The position numbers and the translations under genes were made by a program. This document shows, piece by piece, positions 28,820 to 37,841 of a stretch of DNA of 64,000 nucleotides. The stretch comes from Corynebacterium sp. HS2168-gen11 (GTDB lineage Bacteria; Actinomycetota; Actinomycetes; Mycobacteriales; Mycobacteriaceae). The stretch covers positions 124,001-188,000 of the forward strand of contig NZ_JANUXR010000003.1 in NCBI RefSeq assembly GCF_024834075.1, in the 5' to 3' direction. The notes beneath the pieces were generated by a model that saw only the letters and a list, made by a program, of their open reading frames with translations, ran no database searches and was not told the DNA's origin. How positions within the stretch are numbered: the first letter of the stretch is position 1; each line of letters begins with the position of its first letter.

Positions 28820-29929
28820 TTCTGCGCCATAATAGTTCCACGCATGCACACCACCTTTTTGCAAATGAACAGTGTGGTGGTGCATGCCGCGTGCTTCCAT
28901 TTCAGCGACCAGTTCACGAGTAGAACGATACGACGCATATTCTAAGAACACTGCACCTACGATTTCATGACGCGGATGCCCGATATGGATTTCAATATCA
29001 TGCTGTGTAATGAGACCATTGGCGGCAAACAGATACAGTGGCAAATTCCTTAAACCTTCTGGATTTTGCAGAATATCTGCTGCATATGCTGCAGGATTGA
29101 ACTGGCCATTAATATCTGGTCCCCACACGTTATCAGGGTCGGCATCAACTGAGCGCAAAATTGCTAACGTCATGCCCCGTCCCATTGGACTGGTATTGGA
29201 GTAGCAGCCAGAGAGTCCAATGACACCATCGTAGAGTTCAGGGTGTCCAGCAGCAACGCGTATCGCACCGGAAGCTCCCATTGATAATCCGCCAATGACG
29301 CGTTTGCCGTTATATGGCAATCCATGCTCGGGATCTTCTATCACAGTAATGAGTTCTTGACTTAAGAACGTATCCCATTGATGTCTGCCGACTTTCGGAT
29401 CGTCAGCAACCCAGTCGGTGTATAGAGAACCTGGTGCTTGGGTTGGCATCACAATGGTGGCATCAAAGCGTGACCGGAATTGCTCAAGTTGGCCTTCGCG
29501 TAACCAACCAGATGTCCGTGGTGCAGAAACACCGTCGAGGAGATACAGCATAGGTGCTGGACCATTGCTACCTTTTGCAGGGATAACCTGGACTTCTACG
29601 ATGCGTCGCATAGCCGGAGAAGCAATAAACCAACGTTGTACGCCTGGGTGGTTTGGTTCGTCTTGTTTGTCTATGACACGGGGACAATCGAAATCTTGCA
29701 ACTCAGGTAAATCGTCGACCAGATTGCCGTACAAAGGTGGAATCTTACGCCATAGCCAAGGATACTTTTGCAGGTTGCGAATAACTACCCCGATTGTCCA
29801 TTGAGTGATTGGAAAATTGAACAGGACAGCCATGAGTGTGCCGTATCGGCGGTCTGCTGCTGAATGATGATTCATAGTGACGTGAGCTGATCGAGTTCGT
29901 TTTCGTTGTAGTGTTCGGACAAAAGGCAT
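28769..29929 (-). CDS. Mycolyltransferase (Ag85/Cmt family) 2
   Basis: 386 residues, alpha/beta-hydrolase of the corynomycolyltransferase/antigen 85 family, which moves mycolic acids onto trehalose or arabinogalactan. The nucleophile elbow is GGLSMGASG (Ser216), followed by DGVIGLSGCYSNTSPMGRG and the His motif GGVHAWNYYG near the end. A hydrophobic stretch at about 31-50 could be a signal anchor, but the region before it is longer than in normal signal peptides, and in-frame ATGs at 29875 and 29833 are possible true starts. It is a tandem paralogue of the next gene upstream. Its 3' end overlaps the sialidase-like gene. Confidence 0.85.
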   Translation of the reverse strand: MPFVRTLQRKRTRSAHVTMNHHSAADRRYGTLMAVLFNFPITQWTIGVVIRNLQKYPWLWRKIPPLYGNLVDDLPELQDFDCPRVIDKQDEPNHPGVQRWFIASPAMRRIVEVQVIPAKGSNGPAPMLYLLDGVSAPRTSGWLREGQLEQFRSRFDATIVMPTQAPGSLYTDWVADDPKVGRHQWDTFLSQELITVIEDPEHGLPYNGKRVIGGLSMGASGAIRVAAGHPELYDGVIGLSGCYSNTSPMGRGMTLAILRSVDADPDNVWGPDINGQFNPAAYAADILQNPEGLRNLPLYLFAANGLITQHDIEIHIGHPRHEIVGAVFLEYASYRSTRELVAEMEARGMHHHTVHLQKGGVHAWNYYGAELVRGWEVVTSHPDFAK

Positions 29930-30093
29930 AATTATTTCAATATCGTGTGAGTACAGCTTACAAGAGTCTTAATACTAGTACAGCTTGATTGTTTTGCGAT
30001 ACTTGCACGTGTGTAGGAGAGTATTTTCTCGAAAAAGTTTTCCGTTCATCTGCGAAATACGCATGATTTCACAGATGAACGGCTAACACGTGC

Positions 30094-31398
30094 TTATCGA
30101 CGTTGATTCCACGCATCGCCAGCTTCAGAAATATATTTCCAGGCAAGTGGCATTTGTTCAGCATAATACGCCCAATCATGAACACCGCCATGCTGGTAGA
30201 CAACCTTGTATTGCTGGTGATTGTGTGCCTTGAGTGCGTCGTCAAGCTCGTGTGTGCACTTAAATGTTGCGGTTTCAAGTAGCACTGCACCAGGTAGGCC
30301 TTCGAGTGATTCATTGCGGTAGGCATCAATATCGCGTTGGGTGACATGTCCATCGGCGCTGAACAGATACACTGGCATCTTGCTCAAACCTTCAGGATGC
30401 TTCACAACATCGTAGCGCTGACGCATTGGATTTGGGCCTGAGCCGAAAAGATTCGAGTGATCCGCATTGACAGAGTGTGCAATGGCTTCGACCATAAAAC
30501 GGCCCATTGGGGTGCTGTTGGAATAGCATCCGGACAGGCCAATGACGCCGTGGAACATGTCAGGATTGGCATTCGCCAAGCGGATTGCACCACCTGCGCC
30601 CATGGACAGGCCACCGATGAAGCGTTTGCCATTAAAATTCAAGCCGCGAGCAGGATCTTCAAGCAGTGGAGGCAACTCTTTGGTTAAGAAGGTCTCCCAC
30701 ATCGGCTTTTGTATCTTGGCATCTTCATACGTCCAGTCGATATAGGAGCTGCCCGATGCTTGTGTGGGCATAATCGCGGTGACTTGTTCGGTAGCAAACG
30801 TTTTTTCAATTTCACCACGGCGTAACCAGCCGTTGCGACTTGGGGCGGTTGCGCCATCAAACAGATAAATCATTGGGGCAGGCGCCGCGCTATTATATGC
30901 GCGCATGACTTGTATTTCTACAGTGCGTCGCATCGCTGGTGATTCAATAAACCAGCGCTCAACACGAAGACCTTCGTCGTTTTCGATTTTTACCACACGA
31001 GGTTGCGCGAAATCTATTGGTGGCAGTGGGTTATACCAAGCGTCACTGGCGAAAAACGATGGCGCGCGCAAGGCACTAAGGTGCGGGTTTTGTTGAAATT
31101 GGTGAAAGGTGTGTTCAAGAAATTGTGGTACGCCAGGCGCATTCATCACAGCACCTACAAGCTGGTGATACACATCAATTGGAGCTTTCGGCAGCCGTGG
31201 CTCGCTCGAACCTGGAAGGCTTGGCGTTGCTGCAGAGATATCGCTCGAACCTGCAACATTTGGTGCTGTAGCAGCGGATTCGCTGGAACCGGCAAGAGGT
31301 ATGTGTGGCTGAGCTAGTACTGCAGGGTTGAACGATCCGGTCAGGCTCAGGCATGCAACCAAGCCTATGATCCCACGTCGTAATCCTGAGGTTTTCAT
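30094..31398 (-). CDS. Mycolyltransferase (Ag85/Cmt family) 1, secreted
   Basis: 434 residues from ATG 31398 (MKTSGLRRG); a TTG at 31404 has a better-spaced AAGGAGA. A signal peptide (about 1-29, ending in AVLAQ) is followed by a Ser/Ala/Pro linker with three GSSE/GSSD motifs. The catalytic fold has GGLSMGAGG (Ser about 265), GVIGLSGCYSNSTPMG and HGGVHDWAYY (His). It should transfer corynomycolates in the cell envelope. It is in tandem with the paralogue at 28769-29929 (165-bp gap), so they may be one unit. Inside the coding sequence lies an exact GCGTCGTCAAGC repeat (30236). Confidence 0.88.
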   Translation of the reverse strand: MKTSGLRRGIIGLVACLSLTGSFNPAVLAQPHIPLAGSSESAATAPNVAGSSDISAATPSLPGSSEPRLPKAPIDVYHQLVGAVMNAPGVPQFLEHTFHQFQQNPHLSALRAPSFFASDAWYNPLPPIDFAQPRVVKIENDEGLRVERWFIESPAMRRTVEIQVMRAYNSAAPAPMIYLFDGATAPSRNGWLRRGEIEKTFATEQVTAIMPTQASGSSYIDWTYEDAKIQKPMWETFLTKELPPLLEDPARGLNFNGKRFIGGLSMGAGGAIRLANANPDMFHGVIGLSGCYSNSTPMGRFMVEAIAHSVNADHSNLFGSGPNPMRQRYDVVKHPEGLSKMPVYLFSADGHVTQRDIDAYRNESLEGLPGAVLLETATFKCTHELDDALKAHNHQQYKVVYQHGGVHDWAYYAEQMPLAWKYISEAGDAWNQRR

Positions 31399-31772
31399 AG
31401 TCAACACAATCTCCTTATACGTTTGCAGTGGTAGCCGTCTGTATCGAAGGTGTTCGATAGCCTGCAACCAGGCTAATACTGGAGCACCAACGATCCTGTG
31501 ACGGATACTTCCTGAGAGTAACCGTATTTATCCTAGTACCTTTGGTCGCTAGCTCTTGCTTTTCGACGACGAAATCACATTATTCGTGTTTGGAAAATCA
31601 TGGTGCTCATTGCTCAGACTTGCAATTTATTCTGCGTCTGTTTTGGAGTAAACGATCAGGAAACTCCGTGATCAGCATGTGTTAGATGACCTGCAATCAA
31701 CCCAAGATGCAAGGTTCGTATATGCCCAACACGAATACGCTACGGCGTCGAAAAGCTTGGGTGTTGTGATGG
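31399..31772. other. Intergenic region between mycolyltransferase 1 and AEC carrier
   Basis: 374 bp. GCTTTTCGACG (31558-31568) and its reverse complement CGTCGAAAAGC (31746-31756) flank about 180 bp of otherwise featureless sequence. It must hold the promoter of mycolyltransferase 1; none could be placed with confidence. Confidence 0.5.
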
Positions 31773-32714
31773 TTAGAAGGCTTGTGCAAGATGCGCGATC
31801 CCCGCAATTCCAAGCATGGCGGGCAGTGCTAAGAATGTGGTGATTAAGACTGAGTCGCGTGCAATTTCGACACCTTGTTGGTAGGTTGCGGCGTAATTAT
31901 AAACATTGTGTGCAGTTGGCAGTGTCGCGAGAATAGCTACTGCGTAGAGTTGCTGTGAATCAAGGCCGATCAAGAATCCGATCACAAATGCTAAGGCAGG
32001 CATGACGAAGGTTTTTAAGCAGATAACCGTCACAGTTGCACGGTCAAGTGCCCAAGTGTGTGAGGCCTGTGAACTATACAGAGAAGCTCCAAAACTGATC
32101 AAGACCATAGGAATTGAGGCTCCGCCAAGTAATTCAATCGGGTTAAGCAGCAGATCGGGGATCTCGAATTGTCCCAGGCTGACGATGAAACCTGCAAAAG
32201 CCGCCAGCACAATTGGGGTAAACAGAGACTGTCGCACAATTGCGAAGATTTGCCGTATGCGAGAAGCTTTCGAGGGTCTGGTTATGAGTCCTAAAATAAT
32301 TGGCGTCAGTATTGTGATCTGCATCAATAATAGTGGGGGCATATATGCAATATTGCCGAGGACATAGATGCCAACTGGCAGCCCAATAGTATTGGAATTG
32401 ACATATCCACTGCTTGCTGCGCCCATGACAGTTGTGCCCCAATTGGCAGGAAACCAGATTCGGGAGCATGCTACATACAATGCTGCGGTGAGCAAAGCTG
32501 CACAGGTGGAGGTCAGAATCATTGGACTAATCAAGGCTGCAGGCTGCGAAGTTGCCACAACTTGAAAAATAAGTGCTGGTGTTGCGGCAAAAAATGCGAC
32601 CTTATTAAAGACTAGTCGTTGCGCATCCGAGGCGATGATCTTCGTACGTGCTAAGACATAGCCGACTCCAATGACACTGAAGATGAGTGTGAAGACTTCA
32701 AGAATTCCGAGCAT
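31773..32714 (-). CDS. AEC (auxin efflux carrier) family transporter
   Basis: 313 residues, about 10 membrane helices arranged as two five-helix repeats. GYVNSNTIGLPVGIYVLG in the first half is the crossover with the family's conserved Asn/Pro, and ATLPTAHNVYNYAATY near the end is its counterpart. Members move organic acids (malate, malonate), amino acids or similar anions. The substrate is not predictable here. It follows yggS by 6 bp on the same strand, so the two are cotranscribed. Confidence 0.85.
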   Translation of the reverse strand: MLGILEVFTLIFSVIGVGYVLARTKIIASDAQRLVFNKVAFFAATPALIFQVVATSQPAALISPMILTSTCAALLTAALYVACSRIWFPANWGTTVMGAASSGYVNSNTIGLPVGIYVLGNIAYMPPLLLMQITILTPIILGLITRPSKASRIRQIFAIVRQSLFTPIVLAAFAGFIVSLGQFEIPDLLLNPIELLGGASIPMVLISFGASLYSSQASHTWALDRATVTVICLKTFVMPALAFVIGFLIGLDSQQLYAVAILATLPTAHNVYNYAATYQQGVEIARDSVLITTFLALPAMLGIAGIAHLAQAF

Positions 32715-32720
32715 AGAGTG

Positions 32721-33467
32721 TTACTTCAGGTAGACCGAGTTTGAGCGATGCCCGAAAATTGCAGTGCCGATGCGTACCGTGGTTGAGCCTTCTAAAATTG
32801 CCCATCGGTAATCGCTGGACATGCCCATTGAAAGTTCATGTAAGGACATACCATCAGGCAGATTTGGGACTAATCGATCGCGCAGCTCGCGCAGTTCCTG
32901 GAAGGCACTTCGCACAATAGTTTCTTCGGTGGAATAGGCTGCAAGGGTCATAAGACCGCGTACATGCACGCGCTCTAAATGCGCCAGTTGGTCGAGTAAT
33001 GGAGCGACCTCATCTGGGTGCAAACCGTGTTTTGCCTGCTCATGAGAAGCGTTAACCTGCAATAACACATCCAAGTGACGATCTGCTGCAAGCAAACGTT
33101 GCTCTAAAGTTTCAGCAAGCCGCAAGGAATCCAATGAGTGCAATTCGTGAGCATATTGGGCAACTTCGCGGGCTTTATTCCGCTGCACTGGACCAATAAT
33201 GCACCACTGCACGCCTGGAATGACTTGCGCTTTTTCGGCCATTTCAAGTGGTCGGTTTTCGCCAAGAACAGTCAGCCCTGCGCGAACCGCAGTGGCAACA
33301 ACATCGGCAGGAAATGATTTTGAGACCGGTAACAGTCGCACTTCTTCTGGTGAGCGTTCTGCTTGTACAGCAGTTTCAGCAATGGTTGCGGTTAAGGCTG
33401 CAACGCGATCGCGAAAATCGGCTTCGGTGAGATCATGGCTATCTGATTGCGAAATCGAGGCATGCAT
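32721..33467 (-). CDS. yggS: YggS/PROSC-type pyridoxal phosphate homeostasis protein
   Basis: 248 residues from ATG 33467 (MHASISQ). The PLP Lys is in LLPVSKSF, followed by GENR, WCIIGPVQRNKA, LLQVNASHEQAKHG and ELSMGMSSDY, which binds the phosphate. It buffers PLP and affects amino acid pools. In-frame sequence extends to 33530 but consists of a translated tandem repeat, so the shorter start is used. TACACT (-10) ends 6 nt before the ATG, so it is probably leaderless. It is followed by the AEC carrier gene. Confidence 0.9.
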   Translation of the reverse strand: MHASISQSDSHDLTEADFRDRVAALTATIAETAVQAERSPEEVRLLPVSKSFPADVVATAVRAGLTVLGENRPLEMAEKAQVIPGVQWCIIGPVQRNKAREVAQYAHELHSLDSLRLAETLEQRLLAADRHLDVLLQVNASHEQAKHGLHPDEVAPLLDQLAHLERVHVRGLMTLAAYSTEETIVRSAFQELRELRDRLVPNLPDGMSLHELSMGMSSDYRWAILEGSTTVRIGTAIFGHRSNSVYLK

Positions 33468-33469
33468 AT

Positions 33470-33525
33470 GGTTAGTGTAGCGGACAGGTGTTAAAAATTG
33501 GTTAGTGTAGCGGACAGGTGTTAAA
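33470..33525. repeat. Tandem duplication of the yggS promoter region
   Basis: A 26-bp sequence at 33470-33495 is repeated exactly at 33500-33525 (period 30 bp). Each copy carries a minus-strand TACACT -10 box; the near one sits 6 nt from the yggS start. Confidence 0.85.
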
Positions 33526-33602
33526 GACAATTGCCGTTAGCATTCGTGCTACTTGCGCGTGGGTTGTGCTGTGCTGCTGTGAGAGGACTGCGTCCTAGTA
33601 TT

Positions 33603-33646
33603 GCGCGCTGACTCTGCATGATCGCCGTCGTGCAGAGTCAGCGCGC
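33603..33646. terminator. Long GC-rich hairpin between yggS and pip
   Basis: Perfect 16-bp arms (33603-33618 with 33631-33646) and a 12-nt loop. No T-run on either strand. It lies between divergent genes, so a terminator role is doubtful; it may be a regulatory or structural element. Confidence 0.5.
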
Positions 33647-33732
33647 TGGCCACCGCCTCATAACCATCGCCTAGCCGATATTCACGCCCGAACCATTTTT
33701 TTGCGTGCCAATCTGCCCTACACTTAGACACT

Positions 33733-35022
33733 ATGACGTTTCACAGTAGCGCGCCTGTGCGCATGTTAGGCCATACGTTTATTGAACATACTTTAGAGCG
33801 GCCATGGACTCCTGAGCAGCCAGATGACACCTTTGAATTATTTGCTCGCGAGATCATCCCAGATGGTGGCGAGAATTACCCTTATATGGTGTATCTACAA
33901 GGCGGCCCAGGCTTCCCATCGCCTCGACCAACGGCAATCAGCGGTTGGATGCAAGAAGCTCTGCGTACCCACCGTATTTTATTATTGGACCAGCGCGGTA
34001 CAGGACGCTCGCATCGCATTGATGCAGCAAGTCCGGAAGTTGATCGCACCGTCGAGCGTTTACGCTGCCTGCGCCAAGAGTTTATCGTCGAAGACGCCGA
34101 AGCTTTACGACGCGCCCTAGGTGTTGAGCAATGGGCATTATTTGGTCAAAGTTTTGGTGGTTTCTGCATCACGACCTATCTGTCGTTATATCCAGACTCA
34201 ATTACTGAGGCTTTCTTAACCGGTGGATTACCAAGTTTGGAAGCATCTGCGGACGATATTTATCGCACCACCTTTGCGAAATTGCGCTATCGCCACGATC
34301 AGTTTTATGCCCAAGTGCCATTTGCTCAGCAGCGCATTCGTGAAATCGCCCATCACCTCGATCAGTCCGCTGAACTATTGCCAACTGGTGAACGCTTAAG
34401 CTCACGTCGATTCCGCATGCTTGGTATTAATCTTGGGCGAGGTACCGGCTTTGCTACCTTGGGTTATTTGCTGGAATCACCGTTTGTGCAACACCGTGGT
34501 GAAAAGCGATTAACCCGTGAATTTTTAGCAGCTGTTGGCGAGCATCTGAGCTATGAGCGCGGTCCACTCTATGCCGCGATTCATGAATCTATCTATGGTG
34601 GTATTGGTGGACAGCAGGTAACGAACTGGTCTGCGCATCGGATTCGGGAAGAAATCCCTGGATTTGCCGAAGCTGCGGATCCTCGCAGTTCAGAGCCATA
34701 TTATTTGACAGGCGAGCATATTTTCCCGTGGCAGTTTGAAGAAGATCCAGCGCTACACAGCTTCCAACAAGCCGCCCAGCAACTTGCCGAGCATACTTGG
34801 CAGCAGTCGCCATATGATGCGCAAGTGTTGGCAACTGCACCAGCAGTGGCTGCAGAAGTCTACCTTGACGATATTTTTGTGCCGTTTGAATATTCGATGC
34901 ACACCGCACAGAGTTTTGCTGATGCGCGAGTAGATGTGACCAATTTCTTCCAGCATGATGGTATTGGTCATGATGGCAGCGGAATTTACCAGCGCCTATT
35001 AGCAAAACTGCGGGATCATTAA
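33733..35022 (+). CDS. pip: Prolyl iminopeptidase-like alpha/beta hydrolase (S33)
   Basis: 429 residues. The oxyanion segment YLQGGPGFPSPRP, DQRGTGRS and the nucleophile GQSFGG (Ser140) are the classic proline iminopeptidase blocks. The acid is probably in the LDDIFVPFEYS region and the His in GIGHDGSG. It releases N-terminal proline from peptides in the cytoplasm; no signal peptide. TACACT (33719-33724) lies 8 nt before the ATG, so the mRNA is probably leaderless. It stands alone between two hairpins. Confidence 0.87.
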   Translation: MTFHSSAPVRMLGHTFIEHTLERPWTPEQPDDTFELFAREIIPDGGENYPYMVYLQGGPGFPSPRPTAISGWMQEALRTHRILLLDQRGTGRSHRIDAASPEVDRTVERLRCLRQEFIVEDAEALRRALGVEQWALFGQSFGGFCITTYLSLYPDSITEAFLTGGLPSLEASADDIYRTTFAKLRYRHDQFYAQVPFAQQRIREIAHHLDQSAELLPTGERLSSRRFRMLGINLGRGTGFATLGYLLESPFVQHRGEKRLTREFLAAVGEHLSYERGPLYAAIHESIYGGIGGQQVTNWSAHRIREEIPGFAEAADPRSSEPYYLTGEHIFPWQFEEDPALHSFQQAAQQLAEHTWQQSPYDAQVLATAPAVAAEVYLDDIFVPFEYSMHTAQSFADARVDVTNFFQHDGIGHDGSGIYQRLLAKLRDH

Positions 35023-35128
35023 TGAATACGTCATGGCTCAAAAGTAGTGCAGTGGAATGGCACAAGTTTTCAGTTGTGATCAATTGCACCTTTTGGCCCG
35101 TGAAGGCATAATACCTGCACGCTATGCT

Positions 35129-35171
35129 TGCTTTTCGACGTCTCCGGCATGCCGGTTGGCGTCGAAAAGCA
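35129..35171. repeat. Nested palindrome with GCTTTTCGACG arms
   Basis: TGCTTTTCGACG (35129-35140) pairs with CGTCGAAAAGCA (35160-35171) and encloses CCGGCATGCCGG (35144-35155). It lies after pip and may terminate it, though no T-run follows. The arm word also occurs at 15879, 31558 and 31746. Confidence 0.75.
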
Positions 35172-35283
35172 AATGCTATGAAAGCTTTCGTGTTGCTAAA
35201 CATTTCGATGGTTATTATGTTGTCCTGTGGTGCAAAAATGTCACCGAAAGTTTCGATATACAGATATACAAAGGAAAACTGCA

Positions 35284-36192
35284 ATGATCGTGTCACGACG
35301 CTTGTTGATTGCTGCGTTGACAGCAACGACACTGGGTTCTGGAATTATAAGCGTGGCTCAGCCAGCTTCCTCTCAGGAATATCTGGTAGCAAAGCCGACT
35401 GTTGTTGATAAGGTCTGCACCTTTGATGTGGATGCGGTGCGTCAAGACGAGGCGCAGGAACGCAAGATCCTTGCAGACCATGCGAGCGAAACTCGTAAAG
35501 TTCTTGATACTTTTGAACGTCGTTATGGCATTACGAGCGAAGAAGCGAACAAAATATTTAAAGCTGAAGACGATAGTTTCGAAATCCTGAAGCAACGGTT
35601 AGCGGCCAAACATGGTGCCGTTGATGATGCGACAGTTGAAGAGGTTACGAAACAATACCGGTCAGTGAAGGGCTTTATTGGTTTTGCTGCTGAGCCAGGC
35701 CTGCACAGTGAGATTCGTTTGACAAATCTACGTTCTGGTTTGGAACATGCGGTGACAATTGCAGATGCGAAAACTCGAGCATATGCCAAGTTCAATGCAG
35801 ATCTTGCCGAACACCGCACCACCAAAGATTTGCTGCATACTATCGCGTTACCACTGATCGAGCGCGATATCATCAATAAGCATTTGATTCTTTCTCCAGT
35901 TGATGCCAGCTTGCAGTTGTGTGTAGAGGCCGCGAAGCCTACAACGACCCCAACTACGCCAGCGCCTGCAAAGCCTACAACGACGCAACCTTCTGCAACT
36001 TCGAGCCAGAAGACCACAACCCCAAGTACTTCAACACCTACGAAGCCTGTAGATCCACAGCCGAATCCACCAAAGGCGTCTGGCTGGAAATGGCCACTAA
36101 TTATTACCAGCATTATTGGTGTGCTGCTTGCAATAGCAGGCGGAATCTTCCAGTGGGCACAACAGCATAACTTGATTCGTTTGCCACGTTAA
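35284..36192 (+). CDS. Secreted cell-surface protein with C-terminal membrane anchor
   Basis: 302 residues from ATG 35284, with AAAGGAAA upstream. A signal peptide (about 1-31, ending near PASSQ) is followed by a helical, charged domain (about 40-210, with a Cys near each end), then a Thr/Pro/Ser-rich linker (about 215-262, TTTPTTPAPAKPTTT), a membrane helix (WPLIITSIIGVLLAIAGGIF) and a short basic tail. This layout is common in corynebacterial surface proteins. Function unknown. The same layout, with different sequence, is seen in the protein at 53355-54491. Confidence 0.75.
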   Translation: MIVSRRLLIAALTATTLGSGIISVAQPASSQEYLVAKPTVVDKVCTFDVDAVRQDEAQERKILADHASETRKVLDTFERRYGITSEEANKIFKAEDDSFEILKQRLAAKHGAVDDATVEEVTKQYRSVKGFIGFAAEPGLHSEIRLTNLRSGLEHAVTIADAKTRAYAKFNADLAEHRTTKDLLHTIALPLIERDIINKHLILSPVDASLQLCVEAAKPTTTPTTPAPAKPTTTQPSATSSQKTTTPSTSTPTKPVDPQPNPPKASGWKWPLIITSIIGVLLAIAGGIFQWAQQHNLIRLPR

Positions 36193-36234
36193 TATCATCC
36201 GAGCAGCTGTACGAGCTGCCGCATGATTGAATAC

Positions 36235-36277
36235 AAAAGGCCGTGAACTTGGTTTCCTTTCAAGTTCACGGCCTTTT
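36235..36277. terminator. Bidirectional terminator between surface protein and ABC operon
   Basis: Perfect 16-bp stem (36235-36250 with 36262-36277) with A-run and T-run ends, between convergent transcription units. Confidence 0.92.
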
Positions 36278-36392
36278 GCATAGGCATATTAAGAAACTGT
36301 CAATATTCTGAGCGCTTTTCGACACTACCGATATGAATGCGCACGGATGGGATGCACAGTTTCCCAGACTGGCGTTACCCTACGCAGTTTCC

Positions 36393-37841
36393 TTAATTAC
36401 GATATAACTTCGGAACTGCTGCAATTAAGTCCTTTGTATATTGAGTCTGCGGATTATCCAGTACTTCTGCGACCGTACCGGATTCAATAATTTCACCATC
36501 TTGCATCACAATGACATCGGTACACACACTACGCACAACATGAATATCGTGCGAGACGAACACCAATGTCAGATCACGTTTTTGTACCAAGCTATCGAGC
36601 AGCGTGAGTACTTTTTTCCGCACTGAAACATCGAGTGCTGAAACAGGCTCATCCGCTAACAACAATTCTGGATATGGCGCTAACGCACGTGCGAGAGAAA
36701 TTCGTTGGCGTTGCCCACCTGAAAATTCATGTGGGAAACGATTCGCCATTTCAGGGACTAACCCAACTTCAGTGAGAACCTCCGCAATACGAGCTGAATC
36801 ATAGCTCGCTAATGTTTCGGCAATAATATCGCCAACCCGCATGCGTGGGTTTAATGATCCCATCGGATCTTGGAACACCATGTGCAAATCGCCATGAACG
36901 TGCACTTTGCCCTTCGACGGCTTTTCTAATCCGGCAAGAAGCTTTAATAATGTTGTTTTGCCAGATCCTGAGCCACCGACAATTCCTAAGCGTTGGCCAC
37001 GCGTAATCGAAAGATTAATTCCTCGCAGCACACTGGTGTGCCGGTTATAGCGTTTCCACACATGATCAACACTGACTAATACTTCATCGGTTTGTCTTGC
37101 AGGACTTGCCGCCGGCAGATCGGAGGCGTCGAGAAGCATTTGGGTATAAGGATGTTTCGGATGCTGTAAAACCTGTTCAACGGTACCGGATTCAACAATT
37201 GCGCCGTTTTGCATCACGAGCACTTCTTCGCAGGCTTGCGCAATCAGGCCAAGATCGTGGGTAATAAACAGCAACGCAGTGCCGTGGCGAGCAACCAACG
37301 TTAAGATCAGATCCAACACTGCACGCTGGCTTGTGACATCGAGTGCTGTGGTTGGTTCATCACAAATTAAAATATCTGGTTGATGGGCGAGTGCCATCGC
37401 AATGAGTACGCGTTGGCGCTGTCCGCCGGATAATTCGTGTGGGTAGCGAGTTGCAAGGCTTGCATCTAATTCCACATCATCAAGCAATTCCAGCATTTCT
37501 GTATTCGCCGCACGCTTCGACATCGGTCGATGAATCCGGATGGCTTCTCGCAGTTGCGCACCAATTTTCATCAGTGGATTCAGCGCTGACATTGGCTCCT
37601 GGAACACCATCGAAATGCGCTTACCGCGAACCTGACACATGCCTGTTTCGGTGAGTTGATGAATCGCAAGATCATCTAAAGTAATCTCACCGGTTGCATC
37701 CACAAGTCGCATAATGGACAGCGCGGTGAGAGTTTTCCCCGAACCCGACTCGCCAATCAGACCCACGCGACTGCCTGCCTGCAAGGTGAAACTCACATCG
37801 CGTACAATATTGAGCGTATTGAGACCTTTAATTTCAAGCAT
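36393..37841 (-). CDS. ABC transporter ATPase, two fused nucleotide-binding domains (DppD-DppF type)
   Basis: 482 residues. The first domain has Walker A GESGSGKT (30-37), signature LSGGQRQR (about 137-144) and Walker B LICDEP (158-163). The second has GGSGSGKTT (289-297), FSGGQRQR (373-380) and LLADEP (394-399). In dipeptide/oligopeptide and nickel importers these are usually two genes; here they are one polypeptide. The start codon overlaps the stop of the upstream permease gene by one base, so translation is coupled. It is the last gene of a four-gene import operon and ends before a bidirectional terminator. Confidence 0.93.
   Translation of the reverse strand: MLEIKGLNTLNIVRDVSFTLQAGSRVGLIGESGSGKTLTALSIMRLVDATGEITLDDLAIHQLTETGMCQVRGKRISMVFQEPMSALNPLMKIGAQLREAIRIHRPMSKRAANTEMLELLDDVELDASLATRYPHELSGGQRQRVLIAMALAHQPDILICDEPTTALDVTSQRAVLDLILTLVARHGTALLFITHDLGLIAQACEEVLVMQNGAIVESGTVEQVLQHPKHPYTQMLLDASDLPAASPARQTDEVLVSVDHVWKRYNRHTSVLRGINLSITRGQRLGIVGGSGSGKTTLLKLLAGLEKPSKGKVHVHGDLHMVFQDPMGSLNPRMRVGDIIAETLASYDSARIAEVLTEVGLVPEMANRFPHEFSGGQRQRISLARALAPYPELLLADEPVSALDVSVRKKVLTLLDSLVQKRDLTLVFVSHDIHVVRSVCTDVIVMQDGEIIESGTVAEVLDNPQTQYTKDLIAAVPKLYRN

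Noticed and set aside
35129-35171. tRNA or small structured RNA gene
   Set aside because: Simple nested hairpin, no cloverleaf or conserved tRNA positions.
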